Shown here piece by piece: positions 1 to 7,098 of a DNA stretch of 48,077 bases. Each line of letters begins with the position of its first letter. Position 1 is the stretch's first letter. Both the position numbers and the translations under genes were made by a program. A model generated the notes under the pieces. It was not told the DNA's origin and made no database searches. It was given only the letters and a program-made list of their open reading frames with translations. The stretch is taken from positions 1-48,077 of the forward strand of contig DGTH01000054.1 in NCBI GenBank assembly GCA_002393705.1. The letters are read 5' to 3'. The DNA comes from Prevotella sp. UBA4341 (GTDB lineage Bacteria; Bacteroidota; Bacteroidia; Bacteroidales; Bacteroidaceae).

Positions 1-301
1 ACGACCAGCGGTCGGTAATCTTGGCCTTTGCCCAGAGCAGCGTACGCTTCAGGTTGTACGTGTTCTGCTTCTTGCCGTTAAGGTCTTGGTAAGCCCAGCC
101 AGCCTGGGCGTAACCGTTCAGCGTAATGCGGCTTGTCAGGTTCTTGAGCCAGCTGGATGCCCCCTCGGCGGGGGAAGCGCAGTGCATTCTGTTTTCAGTG
201 GGGGAAGCACCGGACGTTGTTGCTTGGCCCATGGCAGCTGTGCTGCTCATGGCGGCCAGTGCCACAGCCAGTGTGGCACGTCGAAAAAGTCTTGTTGTCA
301 T
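1..301 (-). CDS. Outer-membrane porin (OprO/OprP-like), N-terminal part only
   Basis: The gene starts with ATG at 301 and runs off the left edge of the window, leaving 100 codons. Residues 1-24 form a signal peptide (basic MTTRLFRR, then an Ala/Leu-rich core). The mature start leads to ITLNGYAQAGWAY and NLKRTLLWAKAKITDRWS, the pattern of the first beta strands of phosphate-selective-porin-like proteins, so this is probably a general anion or small-solute porin of the outer membrane. It follows the metallo-beta-lactamase-fold gene by 22 bp on the same strand and is probably co-transcribed. Between the signal peptide and the barrel there is a palindromic GC-rich insert (about 158-208) coding for a Ser/Pro/Glu/Gly-rich stretch. 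The family call rests on the N-terminus alone. Confidence 0.72.
   Translation of the reverse strand, partial: MTTRLFRRATLAVALAAMSSTAAMGQATTSGASPTENRMHCASPAEGASSWLKNLTSRITLNGYAQAGWAYQDLNGKKQNTYNLKRTLLWAKAKITDRWS
158..208 (-). repeat. GC-rich palindromic in-frame insert in porin gene
   Basis: CCCCTCGGCGGGG-type inverted repeat followed by a second GTGGGGGAAGC block. It codes in frame for the residues between signal peptide and barrel (SPTENRMHCASPAEG). It resembles the inserts in menE, pth, the S4 gene and the nucleotidyltransferase gene. Confidence 0.6.
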
Positions 302-323
302 TTCTGCGTTTTTAATGTTTAAT

Positions 324-1055
324 CTATTTGTAGTCGCGTATTCTCACGTCAATACCCGAACCTCCCAACAGCAGCGAAACCTTGCCAATGGGGGTGTCGG
401 AGTAGTGGTAGGGGAAGAGCACTTTAGGCCGTATGGTCTTTGCGGCCTTGACCAGTTGTTCAGGTGTCATGGTGTAGGGCTGGTTGCAGGGCAGGAAGGC
501 AACGTCGATGGGCCCCAGTTCGGCCATTTCGGGTATGTCCTCCGTATCGCCGGCAATGTAGATGCGTAGCCCGTCGAGCGTCAGGATGTAGCCATTGTCG
601 CGGCCCTTGGGGTGAAACTGCTCGCGGCCTGCCGTGGTGTTATAGGCCGGTACGGCCTTCAGCTGTATGTCGTCAGTTACATTTACGGAGTCGCCGTTAT
701 TGATGGCCAGTCCGTTCGTCCAGAGGTTATAGACACTCTGTGGCTCATAGATGATGGTCATTGAAGAGCGCAGGGCCGCAATGGCCTCACGGTCGAAGTG
801 GTCTTTGTGCTGGTGGGTAATCAGGATGATGTTGGCCTTGGGAAAGTCGTAGTAGTTGGTCATGGGCTTCACGGCGTCGGTGACAGGATCGACTTGAATC
901 TCCGTGCCGTCGAAGTTGATTTCCAGGCTGGCGTGCTTGATGCACGTAATGGTGACCGTTTTGCCTGATTGGGTCAGGAAGGTGTCAGTCTTGCGTTGTG
1001 CCTGGGCGGCAGTAATGGTAAACATGGCTAATAATGAAATAAAGAGTTTCTTCAT
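324..1055 (-). CDS. Exported metallo-beta-lactamase-fold hydrolase (UlaG/YycJ-like)
   Basis: 243 aa with a signal peptide (MKKLFISLLAMFTITAAQA), so it acts in the periplasm or on the surface. The metal-binding signature HQHKDH is at residues 81-86. A downstream IYIAGDTED motif supplies the Asp ligand that bridges the metals in this fold, and FPYHYSD supplies the last His. The layout fits the L-ascorbate-6-phosphate lactonase-like branch (single compact domain, IKHASLEINFDG near the N-terminus) better than true antibiotic lactamases. Substrate is not deducible. The -7 box at 1082-1089 lies upstream, and the porin gene follows 22 bp downstream in the same direction. Confidence 0.82.
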   Translation of the reverse strand: MKKLFISLLAMFTITAAQAQRKTDTFLTQSGKTVTITCIKHASLEINFDGTEIQVDPVTDAVKPMTNYYDFPKANIILITHQHKDHFDREAIAALRSSMTIIYEPQSVYNLWTNGLAINNGDSVNVTDDIQLKAVPAYNTTAGREQFHPKGRDNGYILTLDGLRIYIAGDTEDIPEMAELGPIDVAFLPCNQPYTMTPEQLVKAAKTIRPKVLFPYHYSDTPIGKVSLLLGGSGIDVRIRDYK

Positions 1056-1081
1056 GTTTCAGTTTTTTTAATATTTCGGGG

Positions 1082-1089
1082 CAAAGGTA
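1082..1089 (-). promoter_or_regulatory. -7 box for the MBL-fold/porin pair
   Basis: TACCTTTG on the minus strand, 26 bp before the ATG at 1055; matches the Bacteroidetes TAnnTTTG consensus. Confidence 0.7.
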
Positions 1090-1131
1090 ACACTTTTCTC
1101 TCGAACCTCCAAGCTATATGACTATTTTTTC

Positions 1132-1296
1132 GTAACTTTGATGCATAGCATCGAAGTTACTCCCGCTCAAGAAAACCAAAAATTCTTTTGGTTTTCTCTT
1201 CGCTTATTCGTAACTTTGATACATAGCATCGAAGTTACTCCCGCTCAAGAAAACCAAAAATTCTTTTGGTTTTCTCTTCGCTTATTCGTAACTTTG
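1132..1296 (+). repeat. Two tandem 78-bp copies of a composite palindromic promoter element
   Basis: Copies start at 1132 and 1210, and a third start (GTAACTTTG) sits at 1288. Each copy has four parts: palindrome P1 (1132-1160 and 1210-1238; arms GTAACTTTGATGC and GCATCGAAGTTAC); a 10-bp linker TCCCGCTCAA; palindrome P2 (1171-1196 and 1249-1274; arms GAAAACCAAAA and TTTTGGTTTTC); and the tail TCTTCGCTTATTC leading into GTAACTTTG. The copies differ by one base in P1. The same layout with different palindromes occurs at 18749-18979 and 33737-33831. Confidence 0.9.
1289..1296 (+). promoter_or_regulatory. -7 box of trmO (third in a series)
   Basis: TAACTTTG ends 4 bp before the ATG at 1301, so transcription should begin at or next to the start codon (leaderless). 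Identical boxes lie at 1133-1140 and 1211-1218 within the tandem repeat. Confidence 0.7.
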
Positions 1297-1300
1297 CGGC

Positions 1301-2029
1301 ATGAACATAGAACCCATTGCCCATTTCCGGTCGCCTTTTACCTCAAAGTTCGGCATACCGCGACAGGCCGGCATCGTACCGGAACTGCGCGGACAGATAG
1401 TCTTTGAACCACAGTATAGCAACCCTGAGGCCCTGCGGGGACTGGAGCAGTTTGACTACCTCTGGATCATCTGGGGATTTTCTTCGAGGAAGGCTTTTTC
1501 GAGGAAGGAGGAAGGAGGAGGGAGGAAGGAGAATGGTGCTATGAACTTCCATCCTACTGTGAGGCCACCGTTGCTGGGCGGTAATGAGCGACGCGGCGTG
1601 TGGGCTACGCGCTCGCCCTTCCGTCCGAACAACCTGGGGTTGTCGTCAGTTCGCATTGAGCGTATTGAGCAGGGCGTCATACACGTCATGGGGGCCGACC
1701 TCATGGCCGGAACCCCCATTTATGACCTCAAGCCTTATCTGGAGTATGTGGATAGCCACCCGGGGGTGCGCAGCGGTTTCGTAGATGAGCGGGAGTGGAA
1801 ACGCCTGGAGGTGGTTATGCCCGACGAACTTAAGGCGCAGTTTGCTGTCGGCGAACTGAGGGCCCTGCTCGCCACGTTAGAGCAAGACCCGCGCCCGCAG
1901 TACCACGATGACCCGCAGCGCATATACGGTATGCCCTTTGGCGGCCGAGACGTCCGCTTCCGCGTAGAAGGGCTAAAGTTAGAGGTGGTGCAGGTAATAA
2001 ACAGTAAATCGAAAATCAGTAAATTGTAA
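1301..2029 (+). CDS. trmO: tRNA m6t6A37 methyltransferase TrmO
   Basis: 242 aa, YaeB/TrmO family, which N6-methylates t6A37 in tRNA-Thr using SAM. Seen: the N-terminus IEPIAHFRSPFTSKFGIPRQ, the core PTVRPPLLGGN and the signature ATRSPFRPNNLGLSSVRI, then DLKPYLEYVDS and the C-terminal beta region. The start is fixed by the family N-terminus. Between WIIWGFS and HPTVRPP the family normally joins almost directly; here about 20 extra residues (61-82, Arg/Lys/Glu/Gly-rich) are encoded by a 7-bp tandem repeat (1501-1535). The last codons (SKSKISKL) also fall in an A-rich repeat-like stretch. It ends 1 bp from the convergent symporter gene. Confidence 0.93.
   Translation: MNIEPIAHFRSPFTSKFGIPRQAGIVPELRGQIVFEPQYSNPEALRGLEQFDYLWIIWGFSSRKAFSRKEEGGGRKENGAMNFHPTVRPPLLGGNERRGVWATRSPFRPNNLGLSSVRIERIEQGVIHVMGADLMAGTPIYDLKPYLEYVDSHPGVRSGFVDEREWKRLEVVMPDELKAQFAVGELRALLATLEQDPRPQYHDDPQRIYGMPFGGRDVRFRVEGLKLEVVQVINSKSKISKL
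1501..1535 (+). repeat. 7-bp tandem repeat inside trmO
   Basis: Five consecutive heptamers: GAGGAAG, GAGGAAG, GAGGAGG, GAGGAAG, GAGAATG; a further GAGGAAG is at 1486-1492. It encodes a non-conserved insertion, and the frame is intact. Confidence 0.85.
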
Positions 2030-2030
2030 A

Positions 2031-3383
2031 TTATTCTTCATACTCGTCGAGCCGGTCGCGCCATAGGTACTTGCGCGTCTCGTGGACAATGATGCCGTTG
2101 AGCAGAAGAAGCGACAACAGGTTGGGAATGGCCATGAGGGCGTTGGCACAGTCGGCAAACGACCAGACTGTGTCAAGTTGGACGATGCTTCCAAGGAAGA
2201 CGGCAACGATGTAAAATACACGAAATACCGTTACTATACGTTTACCTCCAAGGTACTCGACGGCTCGTTCGCCATAGTAGCACCAACCGAGAATGGTGCT
2301 GAAGGCAAAGGTAAGCAAACCGAAGGTAAGCAGCGGCGTGCCGAGATAGGGAATCTTGGAGAAGGCGGCCTTGGTGAGCACGGCACCATTGGAGAAGTCA
2401 ATGTCGCTGTAGGCCAAGACACTGCTGACAATAACCAGACCCGTAATGGCACAGATGACGACGGTGTCCCAGAACGTGCCGCTCGACGAGACAAGGGCTT
2501 GTCGCACGGGGTTACGCGTCTTGGCGGCGGCAGCCACGATGGGGGCCGAACCAAGGCCTGACTCGTTAGAGAAGAGTCCGCGGGCAATGCCGAAACGAGC
2601 CGCCATCATGACCGTTGAGCCAATGAAACCGCCTCCGGCAGCTTCGGGTGAGAAGGCTGAAACGACGATGAGTTTCAGTGCTGGCCAGAGGAAATGCCAG
2701 TTGATGCCGAGAATGACCAGGCACCCCAAGACATAAAAGAAAGCCATGAAGGGCACCAGCATGGAGCAGACGCGGGCAATGCTCTTGACACCACCCAAGA
2801 CGACGGCAGCCGTCATGGCACAGACTACGGCTCCGGTGAGGTAGGGTGAAATGCCGTACGACTCGTTGGCCAGCACGGCAATGGCATTAGCCTGAACGGT
2901 GTTACCGATGCCGAACGAGGCACAGGCAGTGAAAACGGCAAAGAGAACGGCGAGCCACTTCCAGCCCAGACCGCGCTCCAGGGCATACATGGGGCCGCCG
3001 AGCATGCGCCCGTCATCGGTCTTTACGCGGTACTTGATGGCCAGCAGACCCTCGGCATACTTGGTGGCAATGCCAAAAACTCCCGTCAGCCAGCACCACA
3101 GCACGGCTCCGGGGCCGCCCAAGGCAATGGCCGTTGCCACGCCGATGATGTTGCCGGTACCGATGGTGGCGGCGAGGGCTGTGGCTAACGAGGCAAACTG
3201 CGATACTTCGCCATGGCCGTCGCTGTCCTTCTTGACCGAAAGGCGAATGGCGGTGAAGATGCGCAGCTGAGGAAACCGTAAGCGGAGGGTAAGGAAGAGG
3301 TGGGTGCCTAAGAGCAGGATAATCATAGGCCAGCCCCAAAGAAAATCACTGATTTGCGACAGGACGTCGTTGAGTTGAGTCAT
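2031..3383 (-). CDS. Alanine/glycine:cation symporter (AGCS family)
   Basis: 450 aa, multi-pass inner-membrane Na+- (or H+-) coupled amino-acid importer. Typical AGCS segments are visible: FLWGWPMIILLLGTHLF at the N-terminus, GTGNIIGVATAIALGGPGAV, the family signature around WCWLTGVFGIATKYAEG, and NESGLGSAPIVAAAAKTRN. The start at 3383 is chosen because it forms an ATGA overlap with the upstream stop and gives the family N-terminus; an in-frame extension to 3503 would add 40 residues encoded inside the upstream gene. It is the last gene of a three-gene operon with two DUF4230 proteins. Substrate choice (Ala, Gly or other) cannot be read from sequence. Confidence 0.92.
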   Translation of the reverse strand: MTQLNDVLSQISDFLWGWPMIILLLGTHLFLTLRLRFPQLRIFTAIRLSVKKDSDGHGEVSQFASLATALAATIGTGNIIGVATAIALGGPGAVLWCWLTGVFGIATKYAEGLLAIKYRVKTDDGRMLGGPMYALERGLGWKWLAVLFAVFTACASFGIGNTVQANAIAVLANESYGISPYLTGAVVCAMTAAVVLGGVKSIARVCSMLVPFMAFFYVLGCLVILGINWHFLWPALKLIVVSAFSPEAAGGGFIGSTVMMAARFGIARGLFSNESGLGSAPIVAAAAKTRNPVRQALVSSSGTFWDTVVICAITGLVIVSSVLAYSDIDFSNGAVLTKAAFSKIPYLGTPLLTFGLLTFAFSTILGWCYYGERAVEYLGGKRIVTVFRVFYIVAVFLGSIVQLDTVWSFADCANALMAIPNLLSLLLLNGIIVHETRKYLWRDRLDEYEE

Positions 3384-3997
3384 TGTGCTGTTGTGTTTGA
3401 GAAGTAAATCTTCACGTGTGCAAACCCCATAGAGCGTAGCATGTTGCCTATTTGTTGCTCGGCATTCTCTTGGGCACGGGTAATGTTCTGCTTGGTCAGA
3501 CACTGGCGGAGCATCTTCTGGCGTGCCCGCTGGTAGAGGGCTTCACGGTCGGAACTGCTCCATGTGCCGTTAGAAATGAACGATCGGGTATGGGCTTCGT
3601 CAATGAAGTTACTGTCGAGCAGTCCAATAGGCGGCAGCGTGACGTTGAGCGTGTCATTCTCGGCACGGAAAGCATCGTCGCGTAGCTGCTCCATGTCAAT
3701 GCCGAGACGTAGCGTGCCGTAATAGATACGTACGAGTTGGTCGTCGAAGAAAATGCCTCTGCGTACGGTGTCGACCATTTCCTCGTCGGTGATGGAGAGA
3801 AACTCCCACTGCCCTATGGCGCGCATGGAGCGTATTTGCTGTGGCGTAACGTCGATGGTGTCATCTGTTACGAGGGCTATGCTGTTGGTTGTTGCCTTAT
3901 TATATAATAGGTACGCGATAAAGCCGATGGCAATCAGCAGACAAGAGCCAATGGCCAAAAGCCAAAAGCCAACAGATTTCTTCTTTGTATCCTTCAT
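3380..3997 (-). CDS. DUF4230 family membrane-anchored protein
   Basis: 205 aa. One N-terminal transmembrane helix (about residues 9-31, WLLAIGSCLLIAIGFIAYLL) is followed by a soluble domain with DUF4230 hallmarks: VRIYYGTLRLGID, VTLPPIGLLDSNFIDE and a C-terminal amphipathic helix before GFAHVKIYF. Function of the family is unknown. It overlaps the upstream DUF4230 lipoprotein gene (3994-3997) and the downstream symporter gene (3380-3383) by ATGA, so the three are translationally coupled. The codons for the membrane helix lie in a 7-bp tandem repeat (3947-3974), like those of its neighbour. Confidence 0.82.
   Translation of the reverse strand: MKDTKKKSVGFWLLAIGSCLLIAIGFIAYLLYNKATTNSIALVTDDTIDVTPQQIRSMRAIGQWEFLSITDEEMVDTVRRGIFFDDQLVRIYYGTLRLGIDMEQLRDDAFRAENDTLNVTLPPIGLLDSNFIDEAHTRSFISNGTWSSSDREALYQRARQKMLRQCLTKQNITRAQENAEQQIGNMLRSMGFAHVKIYFSNTTAQ
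3947..3974 (-). repeat. 7-bp tandem repeat coding for a membrane helix
   Basis: Four heptamers with GCCAA at 3947, 3954, 3961 and 3968 (plus strand), i.e. TTGGC every 7 bp on the coding strand. It encodes part of the transmembrane segment of the DUF4230 protein. Confidence 0.82.
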
Positions 3998-4650
3998 TCC
4001 GTGGTCCTTTCAATAATGTGTTGCATGTCCATGTTCTTGCGGAAGGTGATGGTAATGTCTTGCTCGCTGAACCCCATCTGCATCATCATGGGAATCAGTG
4101 TGCGGGCAGCGTTCTGGCGGGCTGACTCCACGATGCCTGTTTCAGGTACGGCGGCTATGATGGCCGCACGGCCCTGACGTTCGTAGGAGGTGAGTTCCTG
4201 GTCGGTGAAGTCTGAACGCAGCAGCGCCACGTATTTCTTCACGTTGCGGTGGTCAACCTTGGTGCTGGTCAGTTTTACTTTGGGGTCGGGCAGCGTGATG
4301 GTAATCTTAGTGCCGTCGCGCTCCACGTTCTCGGCCGAAAAACCGTCGAAGTCAATGTAGGCCTTCAGCGTAGCGTCAATGGGAATGGCTATCTTGCGGT
4401 CGCCCAACAGGGGCAAGCTGACGTCGTAGTCTTGTCCTGTCAGTTGGCCTTGCAGGCGCAAAACGTCGTCGTGGGTAACTATTTTGTGTATTTGGTATTC
4501 GGCCGTGTAAAGCCTTGAGCATTGCTGTATTTGCGTAACGAGTACCTGAAGGGTATCGACTGCCCGCTCCGTCTCGCCCGAACGTGACGAGCAGCTGACT
4601 GCCAACACCCAACCCCCAACAGCCAATATCCATATTAGTCTTTTCGTCAT
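3994..4650 (-). CDS. DUF4230 family lipoprotein
   Basis: 218 aa from the ATG at 4650; an upstream in-frame ATG at 4671 overlaps the -7 box and would place seven residues before the natural signal peptide. The signal sequence MTKRLIWILAVGGWVLAVSC ends in a lipobox (LAVSC), so the protein is a lipoprotein. The remainder is a DUF4230 domain (IDATLKAYIDFDGF, TITLPDPKVKLTSTKVD). Function is unknown. First gene of the operon DUF4230-DUF4230-symporter; the pair are paralogues, one lipid-anchored and one helix-anchored, and could form a hetero-complex (inference). The signal peptide codons are a 7-bp repeat. Confidence 0.82.
   Translation of the reverse strand: MTKRLIWILAVGGWVLAVSCSSRSGETERAVDTLQVLVTQIQQCSRLYTAEYQIHKIVTHDDVLRLQGQLTGQDYDVSLPLLGDRKIAIPIDATLKAYIDFDGFSAENVERDGTKITITLPDPKVKLTSTKVDHRNVKKYVALLRSDFTDQELTSYERQGRAAIIAAVPETGIVESARQNAARTLIPMMMQMGFSEQDITITFRKNMDMQHIIERTTE
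4602..4636 (-). repeat. 7-bp tandem repeat coding for a lipoprotein signal peptide
   Basis: Five heptamers beginning CCA at 4602, 4609, 4616, 4623 and 4630 on the plus strand (CCAACAC, CCAACCC, CCAACAG, CCAATAT, CCATATT). Read in the gene, the repeated TTGG codes for ILAVGGWVLAV. Confidence 0.82.
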
Positions 4651-4668
4651 CGATGCGTAATTTTTCGG

Positions 4669-4676
4669 CAAAGATA
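4669..4676 (-). promoter_or_regulatory. -7 box of the DUF4230/symporter operon
   Basis: TATCTTTG on the minus strand, 18 bp before the start at 4650. Confidence 0.6.
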
Positions 4677-4760
4677 GTAAAAAAATGTCAGATTGCTTAA
4701 AAAATAGTTGATTTTTTGGTTTCCCCTTAAACTTTCTGCCCTCGCAGCCGTCGAATTGAC

Positions 4761-4772
4761 AGTTACGTAACT
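4761..4772. promoter_or_regulatory. 12-bp perfect palindrome upstream of the DUF4890 gene
   Basis: AGTTACGTAACT lies 37 bp before the ATG at 4809. It may be an operator; no convincing -7 box was found for this gene. Confidence 0.3.
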
Positions 4773-4808
4773 TAACATCATAGTAAGCAACAATAAAACA
4801 TAAAAAGT

Positions 4809-5267
4809 ATGAAGATTAAAAGATTTTTAATGGCTCTCGTAGCCACGATTGCAATAAGCACCATGGCCATGGCACAACAGCCGGCCGAAACAATGCGGGG
4901 AAAACATGACCCGGTGAAGATGGCCAAGCACCGCACGGAGAAAATGGTGAAGAAATATGGATTGAACGATGAGCAGGCAGAAAAGCTACTCGTGTTGAAC
5001 ACGAAGTATGCCGGCAAGCTGCGTCCCGGACACCGTCATCATGGTCGTCATCTGGATGGCGAAGGCGTAAGACCTGACGATGACCAGCGGAAAGTGATGG
5101 AAGCTTACGACACGGAATTGCAAACCATCATGACTGCCGAACAGTTTGCGGAGTACAAGAAGGCAGATCATAAAAAGCGTCCTCGCCGTGGACATGACGA
5201 AGGCTGTTGCGCCAAGAAGTGTTGCGACGAAGGCTGTTGTGACAAGAAGTGTTGTAAGAAGAAATGA
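4809..5267 (+). CDS. DUF4890-type exported helical protein with Cys-rich tail
   Basis: 152 aa. Residues 1-22 are a signal peptide (ending AMAQ). The middle is a charged helical domain (MAKHRTEKMVKKYGLNDEQAEKL and a second helix ending MTAEQFAEYKK) like the Bacteroidetes DUF4890 family and resembling Spy/CpxP periplasmic chaperones in layout. A His/Gly-rich loop (GHRHHGRH) sits between. The last 23 residues are two tandem 10-residue units, DEGCCAKKCC and DEGCCDKKCC, then KKK: eight Cys in four CC pairs. Such a tail plus His-rich loop suggests metal or envelope redox stress handling (inference). Terminator at 5342-5376. Confidence 0.75.
   Translation: MKIKRFLMALVATIAISTMAMAQQPAETMRGKHDPVKMAKHRTEKMVKKYGLNDEQAEKLLVLNTKYAGKLRPGHRHHGRHLDGEGVRPDDDQRKVMEAYDTELQTIMTAEQFAEYKKADHKKRPRRGHDEGCCAKKCCDEGCCDKKCCKKK
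5196..5255 (+). repeat. 30-bp direct repeat encoding the CC-pair tail
   Basis: Two copies (5196-5225 and 5226-5255) that differ at three positions and encode the decapeptide DEGCCxKKCC. Confidence 0.9.
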
Positions 5268-5341
5268 TTTTTTGGAAGTACAATAGATAGTTTTGATAAT
5301 GGTTGATTGAATTAGGTTTAACTTGAATTGTACTGGTTGTC

Positions 5342-5376
5342 CGGTCTGCCGCAGCGAGCGGCAGACCGTTTTTGTT
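5342..5376 (+). terminator. Rho-independent terminator
   Basis: 11-bp perfect stem CGGTCTGCCGC / GCGGCAGACCG, loop AGCGA, then TTTTTGTT; 75 bp after the DUF4890 stop codon. Confidence 0.9.
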
Positions 5377-5417
5377 ACAAAAGTGGCCGATTATTTGGCG
5401 CTTTCATAAATAATGAT

Positions 5418-5425
5418 TACCTTTG
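5418..5425 (+). promoter_or_regulatory. -7 box of the DUF4738 lipoprotein gene
   Basis: TACCTTTG, 25 bp upstream of the ATG at 5451. Confidence 0.7.
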
Positions 5426-5450
5426 TCATTCAAAACCAAGAAACAAGACA

Positions 5451-6050
5451 ATGAAACGACAGCTACCTCTTATCGTGTTTGCACTGCTGGCCGGCATACT
5501 GGTCTCTTCGTGCAGCAGCAAGAAAAAACGTAATGACATTATTACTACGAAATACGAAAAGCCGGCTCCTCAGGGCCCCATTCGCACTGATAACTACAAA
5601 GATGTCAAGGAGTTTAAGTGGCTGGACCGTAGCTATGTGTGTACTGTGGAGCGAATAGCCGACGACTCGCTGGCTATGGTCCAGGACGAGAACGGACAGA
5701 AGTTTGTTGACAACCGCGTGAAGGTCGTCATCAGCCGTGCCGATGGCAGTGTGTTCTTCAATCGGGAGTTTACCAAGGCAACGTTTTCTTCCTATATTAC
5801 CGACGAGTATCGTCAGTATGGCATCTTGGAAGGTTTCGTCTTTGATAAGGTTGAGGCTGGCGAGGTGCGCTTTGCCTGTAGTGTCAGCCGTCCTCAGAGT
5901 GACGAATTCATACCTCTGATACTGGCCGTGACACGCATGGGCGATATTGCCATTCAGCGCGACATGCGGTTAGATGCGGAGTTGGAAGATTCGCCCGTCT
6001 CTACAGAAGAGGATGAGGCAGAGTATGAAGAAGAGGGCTCAGGAGTCTGA
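5451..6050 (+). CDS. DUF4738 family lipoprotein
   Basis: 199 aa from the ATG at 5451, chosen because it starts the signal peptide and lies downstream of the -7 box. The signal MKRQLPLIVFALLAGILVSSC ends in a lipobox, so this is a cell-envelope lipoprotein. The body matches the DUF4738 pattern (WLDRSYVCTVERIADDSLAMV, VKVVISRADGSVFFNREFTKATF, YGILEGFVFDK) and ends in an acidic tail (STEEDEAEYEEEGSG). Function unknown. It is a single-gene unit, convergent with the HAD gene 6 bp away; a hairpin spans its stop codon. Confidence 0.75.
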   Translation: MKRQLPLIVFALLAGILVSSCSSKKKRNDIITTKYEKPAPQGPIRTDNYKDVKEFKWLDRSYVCTVERIADDSLAMVQDENGQKFVDNRVKVVISRADGSVFFNREFTKATFSSYITDEYRQYGILEGFVFDKVEAGEVRFACSVSRPQSDEFIPLILAVTRMGDIAIQRDMRLDAELEDSPVSTEEDEAEYEEEGSGV

Positions 6051-6058
6051 ACCCTCTT
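6031..6058. terminator. Hairpin spanning the stop codon between convergent genes
   Basis: 12-bp stem AAGAGGGCTCAG / CTGAACCCTCTT with one G-T pair, containing the TGA of the DUF4738 gene. There is no strong T tract on either side; possibly a bidirectional terminator. Confidence 0.5.
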
Positions 6059-7082
6059 ATGGTATCACAGTTGGCGACCACTGGTTGACTCGATACGCTT
6101 TTTTCATAAGCTTCAGGAGACTTTCAAACTTTTTCCTGCGGGAGGCCAGCATCAGTCCCCTTGTATAAACCTTTTTGTTGTATTTTAGCCAGGAAATCAT
6201 GGCAGCATCTTCCCGCTTATGCTTTGAAGGATTGTGCTTGTTCTTTTTGATGTAGTCCTTGATGCGCTCAAGTTGGTGGTTCCAGCGTTCGTCCCGTGTC
6301 ATGTGGATGGGTAGAACCTCTGTTTCTGTTTGGGGCTTACCGAATTGTTTTGTAACTTCTACCTTAGTCAAGTTGTCAAGTAGTGCCTTAGCTTCGAACA
6401 TGGAGTGAACAACAATGTTGGCACCGGCTTTCCAGAGCAGATAGTCGCCCAAGGGACCCGTGTTGACGGCAATACAGAAGATGCCTGCTGCTGCTGCCGA
6501 CTGCACACCCAGAGGTGCATTCTCAATGACAATGGCCTGCCAGGGCTTCATGTGTAGTTTCTTTAGCCCGGTCAGGTAGGGGTCTGGCTGTGGCTTGCCT
6601 CGGGTTACATCGAAGCTGGTGGTTACGTTCTTTCTTTCAATGAGTCCTGGGAATGCTTCTACAAGCCGATTGAGCAAAGATGTTTGTCCGCTACCAGTCA
6701 CTACGCCTATCTTAATATTCTGTTTTTTCAGGCTTTTCATGATATCCTCTACACCGTCCATCTTTGGTATAGGCTGGTACTTTGAGAAATACTGTGTCTT
6801 GACAGCATATATAATCTTGGCTTCAGCGTCGCTGATTTCGCGCCCCCACTGTTCGTGCGCTTTCATCTTGATGGTTTCTACACCGCGCATGCCTTCATAG
6901 AGATAGGCCTGATGGCGGGTCATGCGCAGTCCGCACTCCTTCATGGCCAAATACCATGATTCTGCATGACTGGGCATGGAGTTGAAGAGCACGCCGTCCA
7001 TGTCGAAAAGCGCGGCTTTAGGGTGGAAAGCCTTAAAGCCGTGCTTTTTAAGGTAATTATTAATCGGGTTAGTAGGAATCAT
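6057..7082 (-). CDS. HAD phosphatase fused to a helicase-associated-like domain
   Basis: 341 aa. Residues about 20-230 are a haloacid-dehalogenase hydrolase of the beta-phosphoglucomutase type: nucleophile motif DMDGVL (27-32), VVTGSG, the Lys/Asp region GKPQPDPYL and the ENAPLGVQSAAAAG loop. Residues about 265-335 form a separate basic helical module with spaced aromatic and Pro residues (RWNHQLERIKDYI, NPSKHKRED, MISWLKYNKK, RGLMLASRRKKFESLL, RVNQW), the pattern of helicase-associated domains thought to bind nucleic acid. Last gene of the lysS-gpsA-kinase-pgi-HAD run, 16 bp after pgi. Substrate may be a sugar phosphate (inference from pgi linkage). Confidence 0.82.
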   Translation of the reverse strand: MIPTNPINNYLKKHGFKAFHPKAALFDMDGVLFNSMPSHAESWYLAMKECGLRMTRHQAYLYEGMRGVETIKMKAHEQWGREISDAEAKIIYAVKTQYFSKYQPIPKMDGVEDIMKSLKKQNIKIGVVTGSGQTSLLNRLVEAFPGLIERKNVTTSFDVTRGKPQPDPYLTGLKKLHMKPWQAIVIENAPLGVQSAAAAGIFCIAVNTGPLGDYLLWKAGANIVVHSMFEAKALLDNLTKVEVTKQFGKPQTETEVLPIHMTRDERWNHQLERIKDYIKKNKHNPSKHKREDAAMISWLKYNKKVYTRGLMLASRRKKFESLLKLMKKAYRVNQWSPTVIP

Positions 7083-7098
7083 AAGAAATGACCTTTCT

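Noticed and set aside
324..1055. Antibiotic-resistance metallo-beta-lactamase
   Set aside because: It has the general HxHxDH fold motif only; the overall pattern is that of UlaG-like hydrolases, so no resistance is inferred.
2031..3503. Longer symporter start at 3503
   Set aside because: The extra 40 residues lie within the upstream DUF4230 gene and do not resemble AGCS N-termini; the ATGA overlap at 3380-3383 marks the real start.
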